This document shows positions 23,442-34,029 of a stretch of 64,000 nucleotides of DNA, one piece after another. A program made the position numbers and the translations under genes. The stretch's first letter is position 1. Each line of letters starts with the position of its first letter. Source of the stretch: Steinernema hermaphroditum (Eukaryota > Nematoda > Chromadorea > Rhabditida > Steinernematidae); assembly GCA_030435675.1 (NCBI GenBank), contig CM059624.1, positions 4,550,769 through 4,614,768 on the forward strand. Direction: 5' to 3'. The notes under the pieces were generated by a model, which was given only the letters and a program-made list of their open reading frames with translations, was not told the origin of the DNA and did no database searches.

Positions 23442-24077
23442 ATGAAGAGCTTCGTTGTCTTCGTCGCCCTCTTCGGTTTCTCCAACGCCTTCTTCTTCCC
23501 TCAATCTGGTGGTTGTGGATGCGCGTAAGTCCTCTGAAATCCATCTGCAGCTTCTAAAAATCCCCTTTCAGCCCTCCCCCGCCTCCTCCTCCCTGCCACT
23601 GTGCTCCTCCTCCACCTCCCCCGGCCTGTGGCGGTGGCTGTGGTGCTCCCCCGCCACCTCCTCCTCCCCCTCCCTGTGGCGCTCCTAGTGGATGCGGCGG
23701 TGGATACGCTGCTCCCCCTCCACCCGTCGCCTACAACCAGCCTCCTCCCCCTCCTCCTCTTCCCGCTGCTCCCGTCTACCAGGCCCCTCTCGCTCCCGGT
23801 AAGTTCCCCCATCTTGACTCAAGACCGAAACTCCGATTTCAGTGGTGAACCCCGCCCCCGCTCTGCAGACCTACAACCAGGCCCCTCCTCCCCCTCCTCT
23901 TGATGGTTAGTCAACTGAATCAGAGAGTGTGAACTAAGTTTGCCCTTTTCAGTTGCCGTTGCCCAGCAGCAGGTGGCCCTGGCCCCCGTCGCGCCTCAGG
24001 GTGGATATGTCGTCCCCGCTCAGCCTGTAGTAGCCCCTGCTCCCATCCAAGGAAACGGTTACGTCACCGGAAAGTAA
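23442..24077 (+). CDS. Small secreted Pro/Cys/Gly-rich protein, copy 7
   Basis: Four exons, 23442-23524, 23572-23798, 23843-23905 and 23953-24077; 165 residues, the longest family member here. Signal peptide MKSFVVFVALFGFSNA, then FFFPQSGGCGCA and the Cys/Pro array. An extra small exon ends in PPPPLD, and the last exon reads VAVAQQQVALAPVAPQGGYV and ends GNGYVTGK. The extra 47-base intron separates the proline run from a Val/Ala/Gln-rich tail. The 5' end resembles copy 5; the 3' UTR is distinct. Confidence 0.9.
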
Positions 24078-24904
24078 CCGGCTCTTCAAGAATCTCTCAA
24101 GAATCGAATTTCTGTATAAAGTCCGAATTTTTGCAAATAAAACCCACTTGCTTAAAGTCAATTTCCAAGGGATAGGCGAGAAATTCTTTAAGCGAAAATG
24201 ATATGATTGGAGAGAGCGGATAATGTGATGAATTCATTGATGTGAACCGAACAGAGGACATTATGTGAGAGGCTAATGAGCGTTCCCGAGAACGCCGACA
24301 AGGGGAGCGAAACATAGTGCACGTGGGGGTTTCTCAGATGGCTGAGGGCTGACATGAGCTGCCTCCTAGAGGCTGCGCATAACAACCTAGTAGCTTCCGT
24401 CTTTCTACCCGATGATCCTGATGGATCGCCCATTTTGTACCCACTCACTGTACACATCAGATTAGTGCACCTAATTCCCTTTGAGGGAGTCGATCAATCA
24501 GCACAGAAATGGAGTACGAAGTGACGGGTACTGTAATTCGAGTGGAAAAACATGCGCACACTAAAAAGACATGAAACGCGCTGTGTAATAGAGTTGTTCC
24601 ATTGAAGTTCTACTATCGCCATAAATCGCCTTTGTTCAACAGCCGGTTCACAACATATCACAAGAATACGATCATCGTGTTTTTTCTTACTACATGTGTG
24701 CATTTTTCGCGCCTCTGCAACGTTCGCCCCACCGATTAATCAGTTCCGAAGCGTCGTCCACTTCCGCAAACCTGCTCCCAACAAGGAAGGTCAACAACTT
24801 CTTCATCTCGTGTCGACGCGCTTCCAAGATCGCGCCACAAAAAGTGATCGCCGGATGTTGTATAAATATGTGCTTCCTGTGCCAAACGGCACAACTTGAT
24901 CGAC
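24078..24904. other. Intergenic, nothing recognised
   Basis: Contains the copy-7 3' UTR (AATAAAACC near 24138) and the copy-8 promoter (TATAAAT at 24861-24867, 44 bases before the ATG). Nothing else recognised. Confidence 0.4.
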
Positions 24905-25358
24905 ATGAAGCTTGTGCTCCTTTTGGCTCTCTTCGGCGTCTCCAACGCTTTCTTCTATCCCCAGGCGCACTGCCAGTGCCCGTGAGTCCATCTCTTCTTG
25001 TGGTATCTCCACCTTCCATGGATTTAGCCCTCCTCCCCAGTGTGTTTGTGCTCCTGCTCCTCCACCGACCGGAGGATACGCCACCGTCCCTCAGGACCCT
25101 TGTGCCGGCGGTCAGTGCGGCGGGAGTGCCTACGTCCGTCCTCAGCCCCAAGTCCAGTACCAACAGTACCAGCAGAATCAGGGAGGATACGCCGACACTC
25201 AGGCACAAGGCAGATATGTTGCTAGCCAGAACCAAGGTTATGTCCATAGCCAAACTCAGGGCAGATACGTAGCCAGCCAGAACCAGGGATATGCTAATCA
25301 GGGAGGATACGCCGCTGGCCAGAGCCAAGGAGTCTATGCTTCTCCCATTCAGTATTGA
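24905..25358 (+). CDS. Secreted Cys/Pro-headed protein with Gln-Gly-Tyr repeats, copy 8
   Basis: Exons 24905-24981 and 25028-25358, phase 2 as in the rest of the family; 135 residues. The head is family-like (MKLVLLLALFGVSNA, then FFYPQAHCQCP, then PPPQCVCAPAPPPTGGYA). The rest is a low-complexity array of NQGGYADTQAQGRYVASQNQ-type units (GRYVASQNQGY occurs twice). A Tyr/Gln/Gly-rich repeat suits a cross-linkable or sticky extracellular protein, by analogy only. It lacks the GYVTGK end and stops at IQY. Confidence 0.85.
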
Positions 25359-25508
25359 TTGTCTTTCGCTTACGTAAATTTGTGTGTCTTTCAATGGTAT
25401 TTTTGAATGAATTTTTAAGCCAATCCTCATGGTTACTGAGTTGTCGGGCAACGTGACACGACACAAGGGTCCAGGCAAGTACCTGTATGTTGCCTTTTGT
25501 TATGATTG

Positions 25509-25794
25509 CTGTACGACGGCGTTGAGACATTTGAGTCCCGGCACTTGAGTCCCGGACATTTGAGTCCCGGACATTTGAGTCCCAGACACAGAGCTCTGAC
25601 GAAACGGTAACATCTGTAAACGGCAGAAACGTCCAACGTGAATCATAGCGCATCAAATTGCTAAGCAAATACCCAAGAAGTTAACTCAAACTCAACCGTT
25701 TCGTCGGAGCTCTGTGTCCGGGACTCAAATGTCTGGGACTCAAATGTCCGGGACTCAAGTGCCGGGACTCAAATGTCTCAACGCCCTGTACGAC
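25509..25794. mobile_element. Mutator-type MITE: ~100-base inverted repeats and a 9-base target duplication
   Basis: The element body is 25518-25785. The ends read GGCGTTGAGACATTTGAGTC on each strand and stay paired for about 100 bases; about 65 unique bases lie in the middle. Each arm has an internal tandem array of a 15-base unit (ACATTTGAGTCCCGG, 4 units with small changes). The element is flanked by the perfect direct repeat CTGTACGAC at 25509-25517 and 25786-25794. Long inverted repeats plus a 9-base duplication are the hallmark of Mutator-like elements; no transposase is encoded. Confidence 0.85.
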
Positions 25795-26193
25795 CACGCC
25801 GTGAAGGCGTCGGGTAATTCTTATTTATCGCTTTCACTCCGTTAACCCCACGAAGAATTTCGAAATCTACAGTAGCCGAGGTTCTCCAGTGAAGAACCTT
25901 CCACATCCGTCATCCTATTTACCGGCTGCGGTATACCGTCCCTTTGAAATTCAGCCTGGGTGAATGAACACGTAATACGTCCCTGCACTCCAAAAGAAAC
26001 ACAATTATCCACGGGAGACAAAAAGGAGTATATCTTCGTTCTGTCGTAGCTTGGATAATTCATATGAGTATGTAAGGGTTAACTAGCATCCGGTCCTATA
26101 AAGAGAAAGGCCAAAGAGAAGTTTACATGGCAAGCTTTTATCCATCAGTTCTATACACAAACATTTGAGCCGTTTTACAAAAGAATCAGCTTC
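25795..26193. other. Intergenic, nothing recognised
   Basis: Between the MITE and the stop of copy 9, including the copy-9 3' UTR. No coding signal. Confidence 0.4.
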
Positions 26194-26500
26194 TTATTTT
26201 CCGGCGACGGCGTATCCGCTCTGAGCAGGAGCGACGTAAGCTGGCGGAGGAGGGGGCACGTAAGCGGGAGGAGGTGGCACGTATCCACCACCACATCCGC
26301 CCACGGCTCCACCGCAAGGGGGAGGTGGAGGAGGAGCGCAGTTGCAGGGAGGAGGAGGTGGGGGAGGGCTGAAAGGAGATTCTTAGAATCTGTGGTTGAT
26401 TCTAGAGGACTTACGCGCATCCACAGCCACCGGATTGAGGGAAGAAGAAGGCGTTGGAGAGGCCGAAGAGGGCGGCGAGGAGGACGAAAAGGACCTTCAT
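26194..26500 (-). CDS. Small secreted Pro/Cys/Gly-rich protein, copy 9 (inverted twin of copy 10)
   Basis: Exons 26415-26500 and 26194-26368, phase 2; 86 residues. MKVLFVLLAALFGLSNA signal peptide, FFFPQSGGCGCA, one Cys-Asn-Cys proline array, CGGAVGGCGGGYVPPPPAYV and a tail ending SGYAVAGK. Copy 10, 499 bases away on the opposite strand, has identical exon lengths (86 and 175) and differs at very few residues. A CCTTTTATACC box lies about 43 bases before the ATG. This is the shortest form of the family and lacks the second intron. Confidence 0.9.
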
Positions 26501-26998
26501 ATCTGCTTGAATGCTGTCCTCTTCGTCGAATACGAACCCTTTTATACCAAATCCCATCAACGAAAAATCCAGTTCGCATGCAGATCTCTGTGAACTGTAA
26601 TTAATCAGAGAGTGCAAAAAGATTTGATCGGAAACATCGGGTCCGCAAGAGCACAAGATGCGTTCTGCCTGAGGCTATGTGCGGTGTGATCGAATTTTGG
26701 CTAATTTACTTCAAATGTGAGTTTTTGAGGGCGTTATAGTTGCACCACAGTTCATGGAGTTTCCACCTACCGCGTCGTTAGTCGTCAAATTGCTACTTCC
26801 AATGTCCTTCACAAATCTCACTAACGACGCTTTTTTACGCCGAAACCACCCGTTTATCTCCCGGTGGGCGACTCGCCTGCGCAGTCGTCACACTCACATA
26901 AACACAAGACGGGTTATGAGTCCGCGAAGATCCGCCTGTGATCCCGAATAAAAGGCGAGCTCTTCACCGAAGAAGGCAGAATCGTCCCTCAAGCAACT
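26501..26998. promoter_or_regulatory. Divergent promoter region of copies 9 and 10
   Basis: The 498-base spacer between two near-identical divergent genes, with a TATA-like motif near each start (26538-26547 minus, AATAAAAGG near 26947 plus). The twin coding units are highly similar but most of the spacer shows no strong inverted similarity, so the identity is concentrated in the genes. Confidence 0.5.
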
Positions 26999-27304
26999 AT
27001 GAAGGTCCTTTTCGTCCTCCTCGTCGCCCTCTTCGGCCTCTCCAACGCCTTCTTCTTCCCTCAATCTGGTGGCTGTGGATGCGCGTAAGTACTCTAGAAT
27101 CCACCACAGATTCTAAGAATCCCTTTTAGCCCTCCCCCGCCTCCTCCTCCCTGCAACTGCGCTCCTCCTCCACCTCCCCCTTGCGGTGGAGCCGTGGGCG
27201 GATGTGGCGGTGGATACGTGCCACCTCCTCCCGCCTACGTGCCCCCTCCTCCGCCAGCCTACATCGCTCCCGCTCAGAGCGGATACGCCGTCGCCGGAAA
27301 ATAA
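26999..27304 (+). CDS. Small secreted Pro/Cys/Gly-rich protein, copy 10 (inverted twin of copy 9)
   Basis: Exons 26999-27084 and 27130-27304; 86 residues. Signal peptide MKVLFVLLVALFGLSNA. The body and tail (SGYAVAGK) are almost identical to copy 9, and the intron keeps the same hairpin block. The differences are an Ala/Val change in the signal peptide and one Val/Ile change near the end. An AATAAACA signal lies near 27362. Confidence 0.9.
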
Positions 27305-28021
27305 ATCACATTTGAAGCCGTTTTCTACTTAAACTTTTTGTACAAATTTGGGTTTACGCTTGGAATAAACACGGCCTCACATAAAACACTTTCCTGAACT
27401 GTGATCACCTGCGCACAGATCTGAGCTCCCACAGAGAAACAGTGTTATCGATGTGGAGCTAACCCGCGCCAAAACGCACACAGATAGTCGTGCTCCTGCT
27501 CGTCCTGAAGCTGTGTCTTGTATTTTGCCTTCACAACTTCGACCGACTCTTTGCAAATGGGATGATGGAAATGGGACAGAGTGTCAAGGGGCATTGGGTC
27601 CTGAAGCGAAAACCATGGCGCGACAAGTCGAGCGGTAGCTTTTCACTCTCGCCCGCTTTCCTTTCTTCGCTTCTGGGGCCTTTCACTGTTTTCCCTCGGC
27701 GTTGTTTTCCTCTATGCCGTTTCGGTCTTGGCACTCGAGATGTTAACTGTGAATGCACTTCATTTTGGTGGCACTCGGTAATCACATTGGGTTTTCTTTT
27801 CTGTGGAAAGAGCGGAAAGAGAGGGCCCCGATTTCTAAATTTATACCGAGGGTTCCTGCTCGTTCTCGATGTGCCCCTGTCTTTAGGCGATGCTATAGTG
27901 TTATCTCTGAGAGCGTCTTCGAAAACATTTCCGTAATCGTCCAAAACACAAGAAATTTTCATGCATACAAAGTCCATTCAAGTCGTATACAAACTTTCTG
28001 ACCAAACTGCTCATTCAGATA
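27305..28021. other. Intergenic with the U2A' upstream region
   Basis: Open frames of 148 codons exist here on both strands over the same bases (27490-27977) and neither has recognisable content. An ATTCAG acceptor ends 3 bases before the U2A' ATG, a candidate trans-splice site. Confidence 0.4.
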
Positions 28022-28927
28022 ATGGTTCGGTTAACTCAAGAAGTCATTGAGGGCGCCTACCAGTACATCAACGCGGTGAACATGCGGGAAATCAGCCTAC
28101 GCGGGATGGACATCGCCGTCCTTGAGAATCTGGGCGCGACGCGGGTAAGATCCTGGCCTGCGATCACTCTCTATGGAATCCGCTTTCAGGACTTCTTCGA
28201 CACGATCGACCTCACCGATAACTTCATCCGAAAGTTGGAGAATCTGCCCGTGTTGAAGCGACTCAACACGCTGATCATGCACAACAATCACGTTATGTAA
28301 GTCGGCGTTCCAGCAGACACGAAATGACAGCTCCTTTCAGGTTCATTCAAGACGACATTGGCGCCCAAGTGCCGAACCTACAAACACTCGTTTTGACGCA
28401 CAACAGTCTCAACCAGCTCGGGGACATCGACTCGCTGGCGACATGCAAGAAGCTGGAATACCTCACGTAACGTGTTAGGTGCCCCACAATCCATAAGTCC
28501 AAGACTTGTTCTAGGCTCACCGGAAATCCCCTAACGCACAACGTCGACTACCGCCACTACGTAATCCACAAGATCCCATCAGTCCGCGTCCTCGACTACA
28601 AGCGCGTCAAGGATGCGGTACGGCCAGCGATCTCTGTCAGTATCTAGCATCTACTTTTTCTAGGAGCGAGAAGAGGCAAGGAAGAAGTTCAAGGGCAAGA
28701 AGGGAGCGCAACTGAGGAAGCAGCTCGGACAGAAAACGGAGCATCTCACCGAAAAGGAAGAAGTCCAATCGAAGCTGAAGTTCCTGAGTGCGGAAGACAA
28801 AAAGGCCGTCGAAGAGGCCATCAAGAATGCGAAGACTCTGGCTGAAGTCAACGAGCTGACGGCTAAGCTCATGGTCGGGCAGATCCCGAATGCGACACAA
28901 GACGCGGAGCCGATGGTGACGGAATGA
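28022..28927 (+). CDS. mog-2: U2 snRNP protein A' (leucine-rich repeat)
   Basis: Five exons: 28022-28144, 28190-28296, 28341-28466, 28515-28617 and 28664-28927; 240 residues, close to the usual ~250. Starts MVRLTQEVIEGAYQYINAV, then GMDIAVLENLGATRDFFDTI and leucine-rich repeats (IDLTDNFIRKLENLPVLKRL, LNTLIMHNNHV, LQTLVLTHNSLNQLGDIDSL). The LRR cap is LTGNPLTHNVDYRHYVI with VPSVRVLDYKRV-like IPSVRVLDYKRV, followed by a charged tail. This is the SNRPA1 family, which binds U2 snRNP B'' and the U2 snRNA hairpin in the spliceosome. The C. elegans orthologue is mog-2 (established knowledge). The acceptor 3 bases upstream of the ATG suggests trans-splicing. Confidence 0.96.
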
Positions 28928-29028
28928 GTCGCCACATTTATTGTTTGTTTGAAGAGATTTGTTGATTTTGTGCAGTTAAATGTTTCCAGGGATTTACGTA
29001 TGTTGGTAAGGTCTTATTTTATTGGCTT

Positions 29029-30502
29029 TCAGTACATTATCACTTTTGCCAAATCTCTTCTGTCCACGTTTTGGTCGACGAGTTTGCAGATAACCAAAAC
29101 ATCGTTGTTGAATGCTTCTGGGTTGTTAACATTCGGCTGTGTTCCACCACGGATGTTTTGAATGTAGGTGAATTGGTCGCGTTGTTGCCGCCACCGTGCC
29201 GTTTCCACGACGACCTTCACAAGGTTCTGGTCCTCGTGGTCGCTTAGGATGAACGTGACCGGCACGTTGGGGTCTAGCTTCAGGAATCTGTAGAGGGGAT
29301 GATTAGTTGCGTTTGGAATTTGCGAAATCTGTCTAGAGACTAGCAAAATTCATTTGGAGACAATTTGGAGTCTATCTAGACATGTCATTTCGCCATACTC
29401 ACCTTTTGTTCATCGGTCGCTTCGCCCAGTTGTTGCAACTCATCGTACCGTAGACGATTTCTCCTGTGGGATAGTCCGCGTTCACTTGGTGCAGATATTC
29501 ATAAGCTGCTTCCGGATTATCAGGACAGATATCGGCGCCGAGATTCGGTTTCTGACAGGCGATAACTGTAGGGCCGATTCCGAAATGTCCACTGACGCGT
29601 AGAATATCCAGCGCGTTGAACTTGCTGAGAGCCCACGGGAGCACGCGGAGGACCGCCGGCATGTCCTTGATGATCCAGTCGTCCTCGTTCTCTTCCGTCT
29701 GTCTTTGTACGAATCCCCAGGGTTCGCAGAGAACGAGGTGCCGCACTCGCTCCGGGTGGAGGATGGCGTAAGAGGCGGCGACGAAGCCGCCGAGGCGATG
29801 TCCGAGCAGGATCATCTTCTCGATTCCCTTCGCCTCGCGCCACTCTTCGAGCGACTTCACGAACCACTCCTCAGCGGTGGCGGGACAGTCCGGGTAGCCG
29901 TGGATCCGCTCCGACTGCCCGAACCCGAACATGTCGAGGGCGTAGGTGGGCCTCTGTGAGGCGAAAGTTCCGATATTCCGCGCCCAGTAGCCGACGCCGG
30001 CGCCGAGTTCGTGCAGTAGCACCAGTGGAGTTTTTTCGGGGTCGTAGTCAGAGGTGAGGCCGCGGGCGAAAATCGAGTAGATCGAGCTCATGTGGGCGAA
30101 GACGGGGGTCACGTGTCTTTCGATGGTGACATCTCTGCCCACCTGCTGGAGGAGGATATTCTCTGCTTTCACCAACTTTGATCTGTTGAAAGGCTCATAC
30201 TGCACGATTCGGTGAAAATTGAAGTTGAGGATCGTGTGGATCTCCGAAGGCCATTTGAAATAACTCCTCCACGTTCTGTTCTCGCCTCTAGGCTGCAGAT
30301 CCACGAAGTCCCTACCGAAGAGAACCTCGCAAAAGTGGTTCTTCAGAGCAGAAGTGGAGATTCGCAAAAAGGGGTATATTCCAGCCACGGCGACGGAACC
30401 GAAGCGGAGAATGACGTTCTCCATGAGCCCGATGAAGATGAACCTGAAGGCGTCGTTGATCATCATCATCACGATTCCTTGAATGCTGAGTTCCTTGAGC
30501 AT
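29029..30502 (-). CDS. ABHD5/CGI-58-like alpha/beta hydrolase fold protein lacking the catalytic triad
   Basis: Two exons, 29403-30502 and 29029-29287; 452 residues from the ATG at 30502. Residues from about 150 follow ABHD4/5: TPLVLLHELGAGVGYWARNI, TYALDMFGFGQSERI, VKSLEEWREAKGIEKMILLG, HLVLCEPWGF, NNWAKRPMNKR. The nucleophile elbow is G-H-R-L-G-G, with Arg where ABHD4 has Ser and vertebrate ABHD5 has Asn. The usual His region (GAGHYVYAD in ABHD5) is replaced by RGGTQPNVNN, and the HGF oxyanion motif is HEL. It is therefore predicted to be non-catalytic, perhaps a lipid-droplet lipase co-activator like CGI-58. The N-terminal 100 residues are hydrophobic in part and unlike ABHD5. Its 3' end converges on U2A' with 101 bases between stops. 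Confidence 0.85.
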
Positions 30503-31272
30503 TGTGCTAGTGTGGTGCAGTTCGGAAGTGGTAAGTTGTGTGCTTGGACGATAAATAGGCTAGAAGCGATGCTTTGTATTTAAGCGAATTCCTATGAAGC
30601 ATCGCGTCGCGGAATCGAGCTCACCTTCCACTCATGTCAATCAGCAAAGTGTCCCCTCTGCACATCTGCACATCCGCAAATGTGTGCATAGAACGCAAAC
30701 AGCGAGCGTTGTTCAAAACACACACTGGTTCAGAAAGGCTTCCAAACCACACTCGCAGCTCGCGCGCTCCTCCAAATTTCAGACGGCTAGACTTTTCCTA
30801 CTCGGTCTTGTTTGTCTCGTCCACGTTGCATTCGAGAACATTCCGATATGCTGACGTGTCTATCAGACGTGTCTAATGTCAGCACACGTTAGACAAGAAG
30901 TTGAAAATGGCCGTCGACGCGCGCCGACCATCAGTTGCTGCGGGCGATCAGCTGAGAGCGCTCGCGTTTTTGCGCCCCCTTATTGCGTCATTTCGGCGGA
31001 CTTGTTTGTGTTTGTTTGCTCTTTTTTTGCTGTCGGTTTGTGTCACGTTTTGCAAAATTCTCCGTGAATAGAATATGGGGAAATAATCGCTTTGTTTGGC
31101 TTCCGCATTTCCCATGATGTCGCGCTGCCTAATTCCTGCACGTCCTGTTTTTCAGTGAGTTCGAACACTCTGGATATTCAGTGGTTTGTTTTCGTGTGAT
31201 CTCTCTGGTTAAACGTTCTTTATGTGTCACTTGATTGCTGTGACTCGTACCTTCTATAGCTGATTCTGGTTT
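30503..31272. promoter_or_regulatory. Intergenic region between ABHD5-like gene and BiP side
   Basis: No gene recognised. At 30849-30884 a short inverted repeat (TGCTGAC ... GTCAGCA) encloses two GACGTGTCTA units. TGACGTG at 30852-30858 matches the core of XBP-1/UPR elements and lies about 950 bases upstream of BiP. The link to BiP regulation is only a guess. Confidence 0.3.
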
Positions 31273-31624
31273 CTATGACTCTCTGTTGAATTCCTCAACA
31301 TTTTCAAATCCAGGAGGAGGCCCAGTTGGAAGGAACTCTTGTCGTTGTTGATGGTACGAGCCATCATACCTATTTCCATAGGTCGAGTTGGTCGATTGGT
31401 CGTAATCCCTATAAACGCGGCTGCGCGCCATTTCGCGCCTTTTTGGAGTCAAGTAGCCCTGCGGGTGGCAAGACACCGGTAAACATACGAAAGGCCGTCA
31501 GGCCTTTCGTGTTACGCTGGAGACACCAATAGCCCTGCGGGCGGTAGGATTGGCGCTCAACGAATCGGTTTTCATTCCAGTCTAACCCGATAGACAATTG
31601 GTGGTCTGTCGGTCTCGAAGGCAT
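31273..31624 (-). CDS. Unrecognised small gene interrupted by a 76-base insertion-like segment
   Basis: Two protein-like frames abut on the minus strand. The first is MPSRPTDHQLSIGLDWNENR... through VERQSYRPQGYW (from ATG 31624). The second is GYLTPKRREMARSRVYRDYD ... GPPPGFENVEEFNRES, ending TAG at 31273. They would join smoothly at the repeated block CCGCAGGGCTA, but 76 bases lie between the two copies of that block. These contain the perfect hairpin CGAAAGGCC-TGAC-GGCCTTTCG. No GT-AG intron restores the frame. It could be a disrupted gene, an unusual splice, or a shorter gene starting at a downstream ATG. Confidence 0.35.
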
Positions 31625-31656
31625 AGTGGCAGAGAAATCGTGCGCGCGAAAAAAAA

Positions 31657-31676
31657 AAACACACACACACACAAAC
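31657..31676. repeat. Short A/AC microsatellite
   Basis: A run of A followed by (CA)n at about 31650-31676, upstream of BiP; a simple sequence with no evident function. Confidence 0.7.
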
Positions 31677-31806
31677 AGACCAACGGACCCGTCGGTTATC
31701 CATTTTTATACAGGGTATCTCTTATGGATTTTCTTGATCACGATCGGATTTTGGCGTGATTTGTGCATGGTCGGCTCAGATCTTAAATCGTGTTGTTTTG
31801 CTTCAG

Positions 31807-33921
31807 ATGAAGACAGTTTTTGCCCTCGGCCTCGTGGCCATGCTCGCGATATCTTCGGTTTATTCCGATGAAGATGACAGCGAGAAGAAAGACAACAAGT
31901 ACGGAACCATCATCGGTATCGATCTCGGAACCACGTACAGTTGCGTTGGTGTCTTCAAGAACGGACGCGTTGAAATCATTGCCAACGATCAAGGAAACCG
32001 AATCACCCCCTCGTACGTCGCGTTCAGTGGTGAAGCTGGAGAACGTCTGATTGGAGATGCTGCTAAGAACCAGCTCACTACGAATCCTGAGAACACCGTG
32101 TTCGACGCGAAGCGTTTGATCGGCCGTGAATACACCGAGAAAGTTGTTCAGGACGACATCAAGCTCTGGCCCTTCAAGGTAATCCACGAGTGTAACACCG
32201 ACGTGTCGTAACTTTTAAGTATTGCAGGTCCTTGACAAGTCCAACAAGCCCCATGTCCAGGTTGCTGTCGGAGACAAGAAGAAGGATTTCACCCCGGAAG
32301 AGATCTCTGCTATGGTTCTTGGAAAGATGAAGGAGATTGCTGAGTCGTACCTCGGCAAGGAAGTCAAGCATGCCGTCGTCACTGTCCCTGCGTACTTCAA
32401 TGATGCACAGCGTCAGGCTACCAAGGATGCCGGAACCATCGCTGGTTTGAATGTTGTGCGTATCATCAACGAGCCTACTGCTGCTGCTATCGCTTATGGC
32501 CTTGACAAGAAAGAGGGAGAGCGCAATATTCTCGTCTTCGATTTGGGAGGTGGTACTTTCGATGTGTCTCTCCTCACCATCGACAACGGAGTCTTCGAAG
32601 TACTTTCAACCAATGGAGACACTCACTTGGGTGGTGAAGATTTCGATCAGCGTGTTATGGAATACTTCATCAAGCTGTACAAGAAGAAGACTGGAAAGGA
32701 TATCCGCAAGGATAACCGTGCCGTGCAGAAGCTTCGCCGTGAAGTCGAGAAGGCCAAGCGCGCTCTCGCTACCCAGCACCAGGTCCGCGTTGAGGTTGAA
32801 TCCCTCTTCGATGGAGAAGACTTCTCTGAGACCCTTACCCGCGCCAAGTTTGAGGAACTTAACATGGATCTTTTCCGTGCCACCATAAAGCCTGTCCAGA
32901 AGGTATTGTGAAACCTGGTAGTATCCGAAATATTGACGCTGTTATTTTCAGGTTTTGGATGATGCTGACATGAAGAAGGAAGATGTTCACGAAATCGTTC
33001 TTGTTGGTGGTTCTACCCGTATCCCCAAGATCCAGCAGCTCATCAAAGAATTCTTCAACGGAAAGGAGCCTTCCCGCGGCATCAACCCTGATGAAGCCGT
33101 CGCTCATGGTGCCGCCGTCCAGGCTGGTGTTATCTCTGGCGAGGAAAGCACTGGAGATATTGTGCTTCTTGATGTCAACCCGCTTACCATGGGTATCGAA
33201 ACCGTCGGAGGCGTCATGACTAAAATCATCGCTCGTAACACTGTGATCCCCACGAAGAAGTCTCAGGTGTTCTCTACCGCTGCCGATAACCAGGCCACTG
33301 TCAGCATTCAGGTACTTGACTGCAGATATCATGTGATAGATGACATTGATATTACAGGTTTACGAAGGTGAACGCCCCATGACCAAGGACAACCACATGC
33401 TCGGCAAATTCGATCTCACCGGCATTCCTCCTGCCCCACGCGGCATGCCGCAAATTGAAGTCACGTTTGAAATCGATGTCAACGGAATTCTTCACGTTAC
33501 GGCCGAAGAAAAGGGCAGTGGAAAGAAGAACGAGATTACGATCACCAACGACCACAACCGCCTGTCCCCGGAAGACATAGAACGGATGATCAACGACGCC
33601 GAGAAGTTCGCGGAAGAGGACAACAAGGTGAAGGAGCAGGTTGAAGCTCGCAACGGAATCGAGTCGTACGCGTACACCCTCAAGAGCCAGATTGGCGATA
33701 AGGACCAGCTTGGAGGAAAGCTCGCCGAAGAGGACAAGAAGATTATCGAAGAAGCCGTCGATGAGGCCATCTCATGGCTCGAAGCGAACCGTGAGGCCTC
33801 CGTTGAAGATCTGAAACAGAAGAAGGACGACCTCGAGAATGCTGTTAAGCCGATCATCACCAAGCTGTACAAAGATGCCGGAACTGGATCCGAAGAGCGC
33901 GAAGATAAGGACGAGTTGTAG
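31807..33921 (+). CDS. hsp-3: BiP/GRP78, endoplasmic-reticulum HSP70 chaperone
   Basis: Four phase-0 exons: 31807-32178, 32228-32902, 32952-33311 and 33358-33921; 656 residues, full length. Signal peptide [20 protein letters not shown]. The N-terminal ATPase domain has [18 protein letters not shown], the phosphate-2 region [14 protein letters not shown] and [14 protein letters not shown]; then the linker [15 protein letters not shown], the beta-sandwich substrate domain, the helical lid, and the ER-retention signal KDEL at the very end. It folds secretory proteins in the ER and restrains the unfolded-protein sensors. It is closest in detail to nematode HSP-3/HSP-4, which cannot be told apart from sequence here. 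TTGCTTCAG directly abuts the ATG, a strong candidate spliced-leader acceptor. Confidence 0.97.
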
Positions 33922-34029
33922 ACCGGGTGATGTACTTTTATTTGGTGTATTTCTCTTTGTAATTTATCGTTGTGGGTTGAGTAAACAACGATCTCATTGT
34001 GCCGCTTGTGTTGGTCATTAATCTGCAGT

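Noticed and set aside
27490..27977. Overlapping 148-codon frames on both strands
   Set aside because: Mutually antisense, no similarity, no splice or promoter signals; the pattern fits a chance absence of stops.
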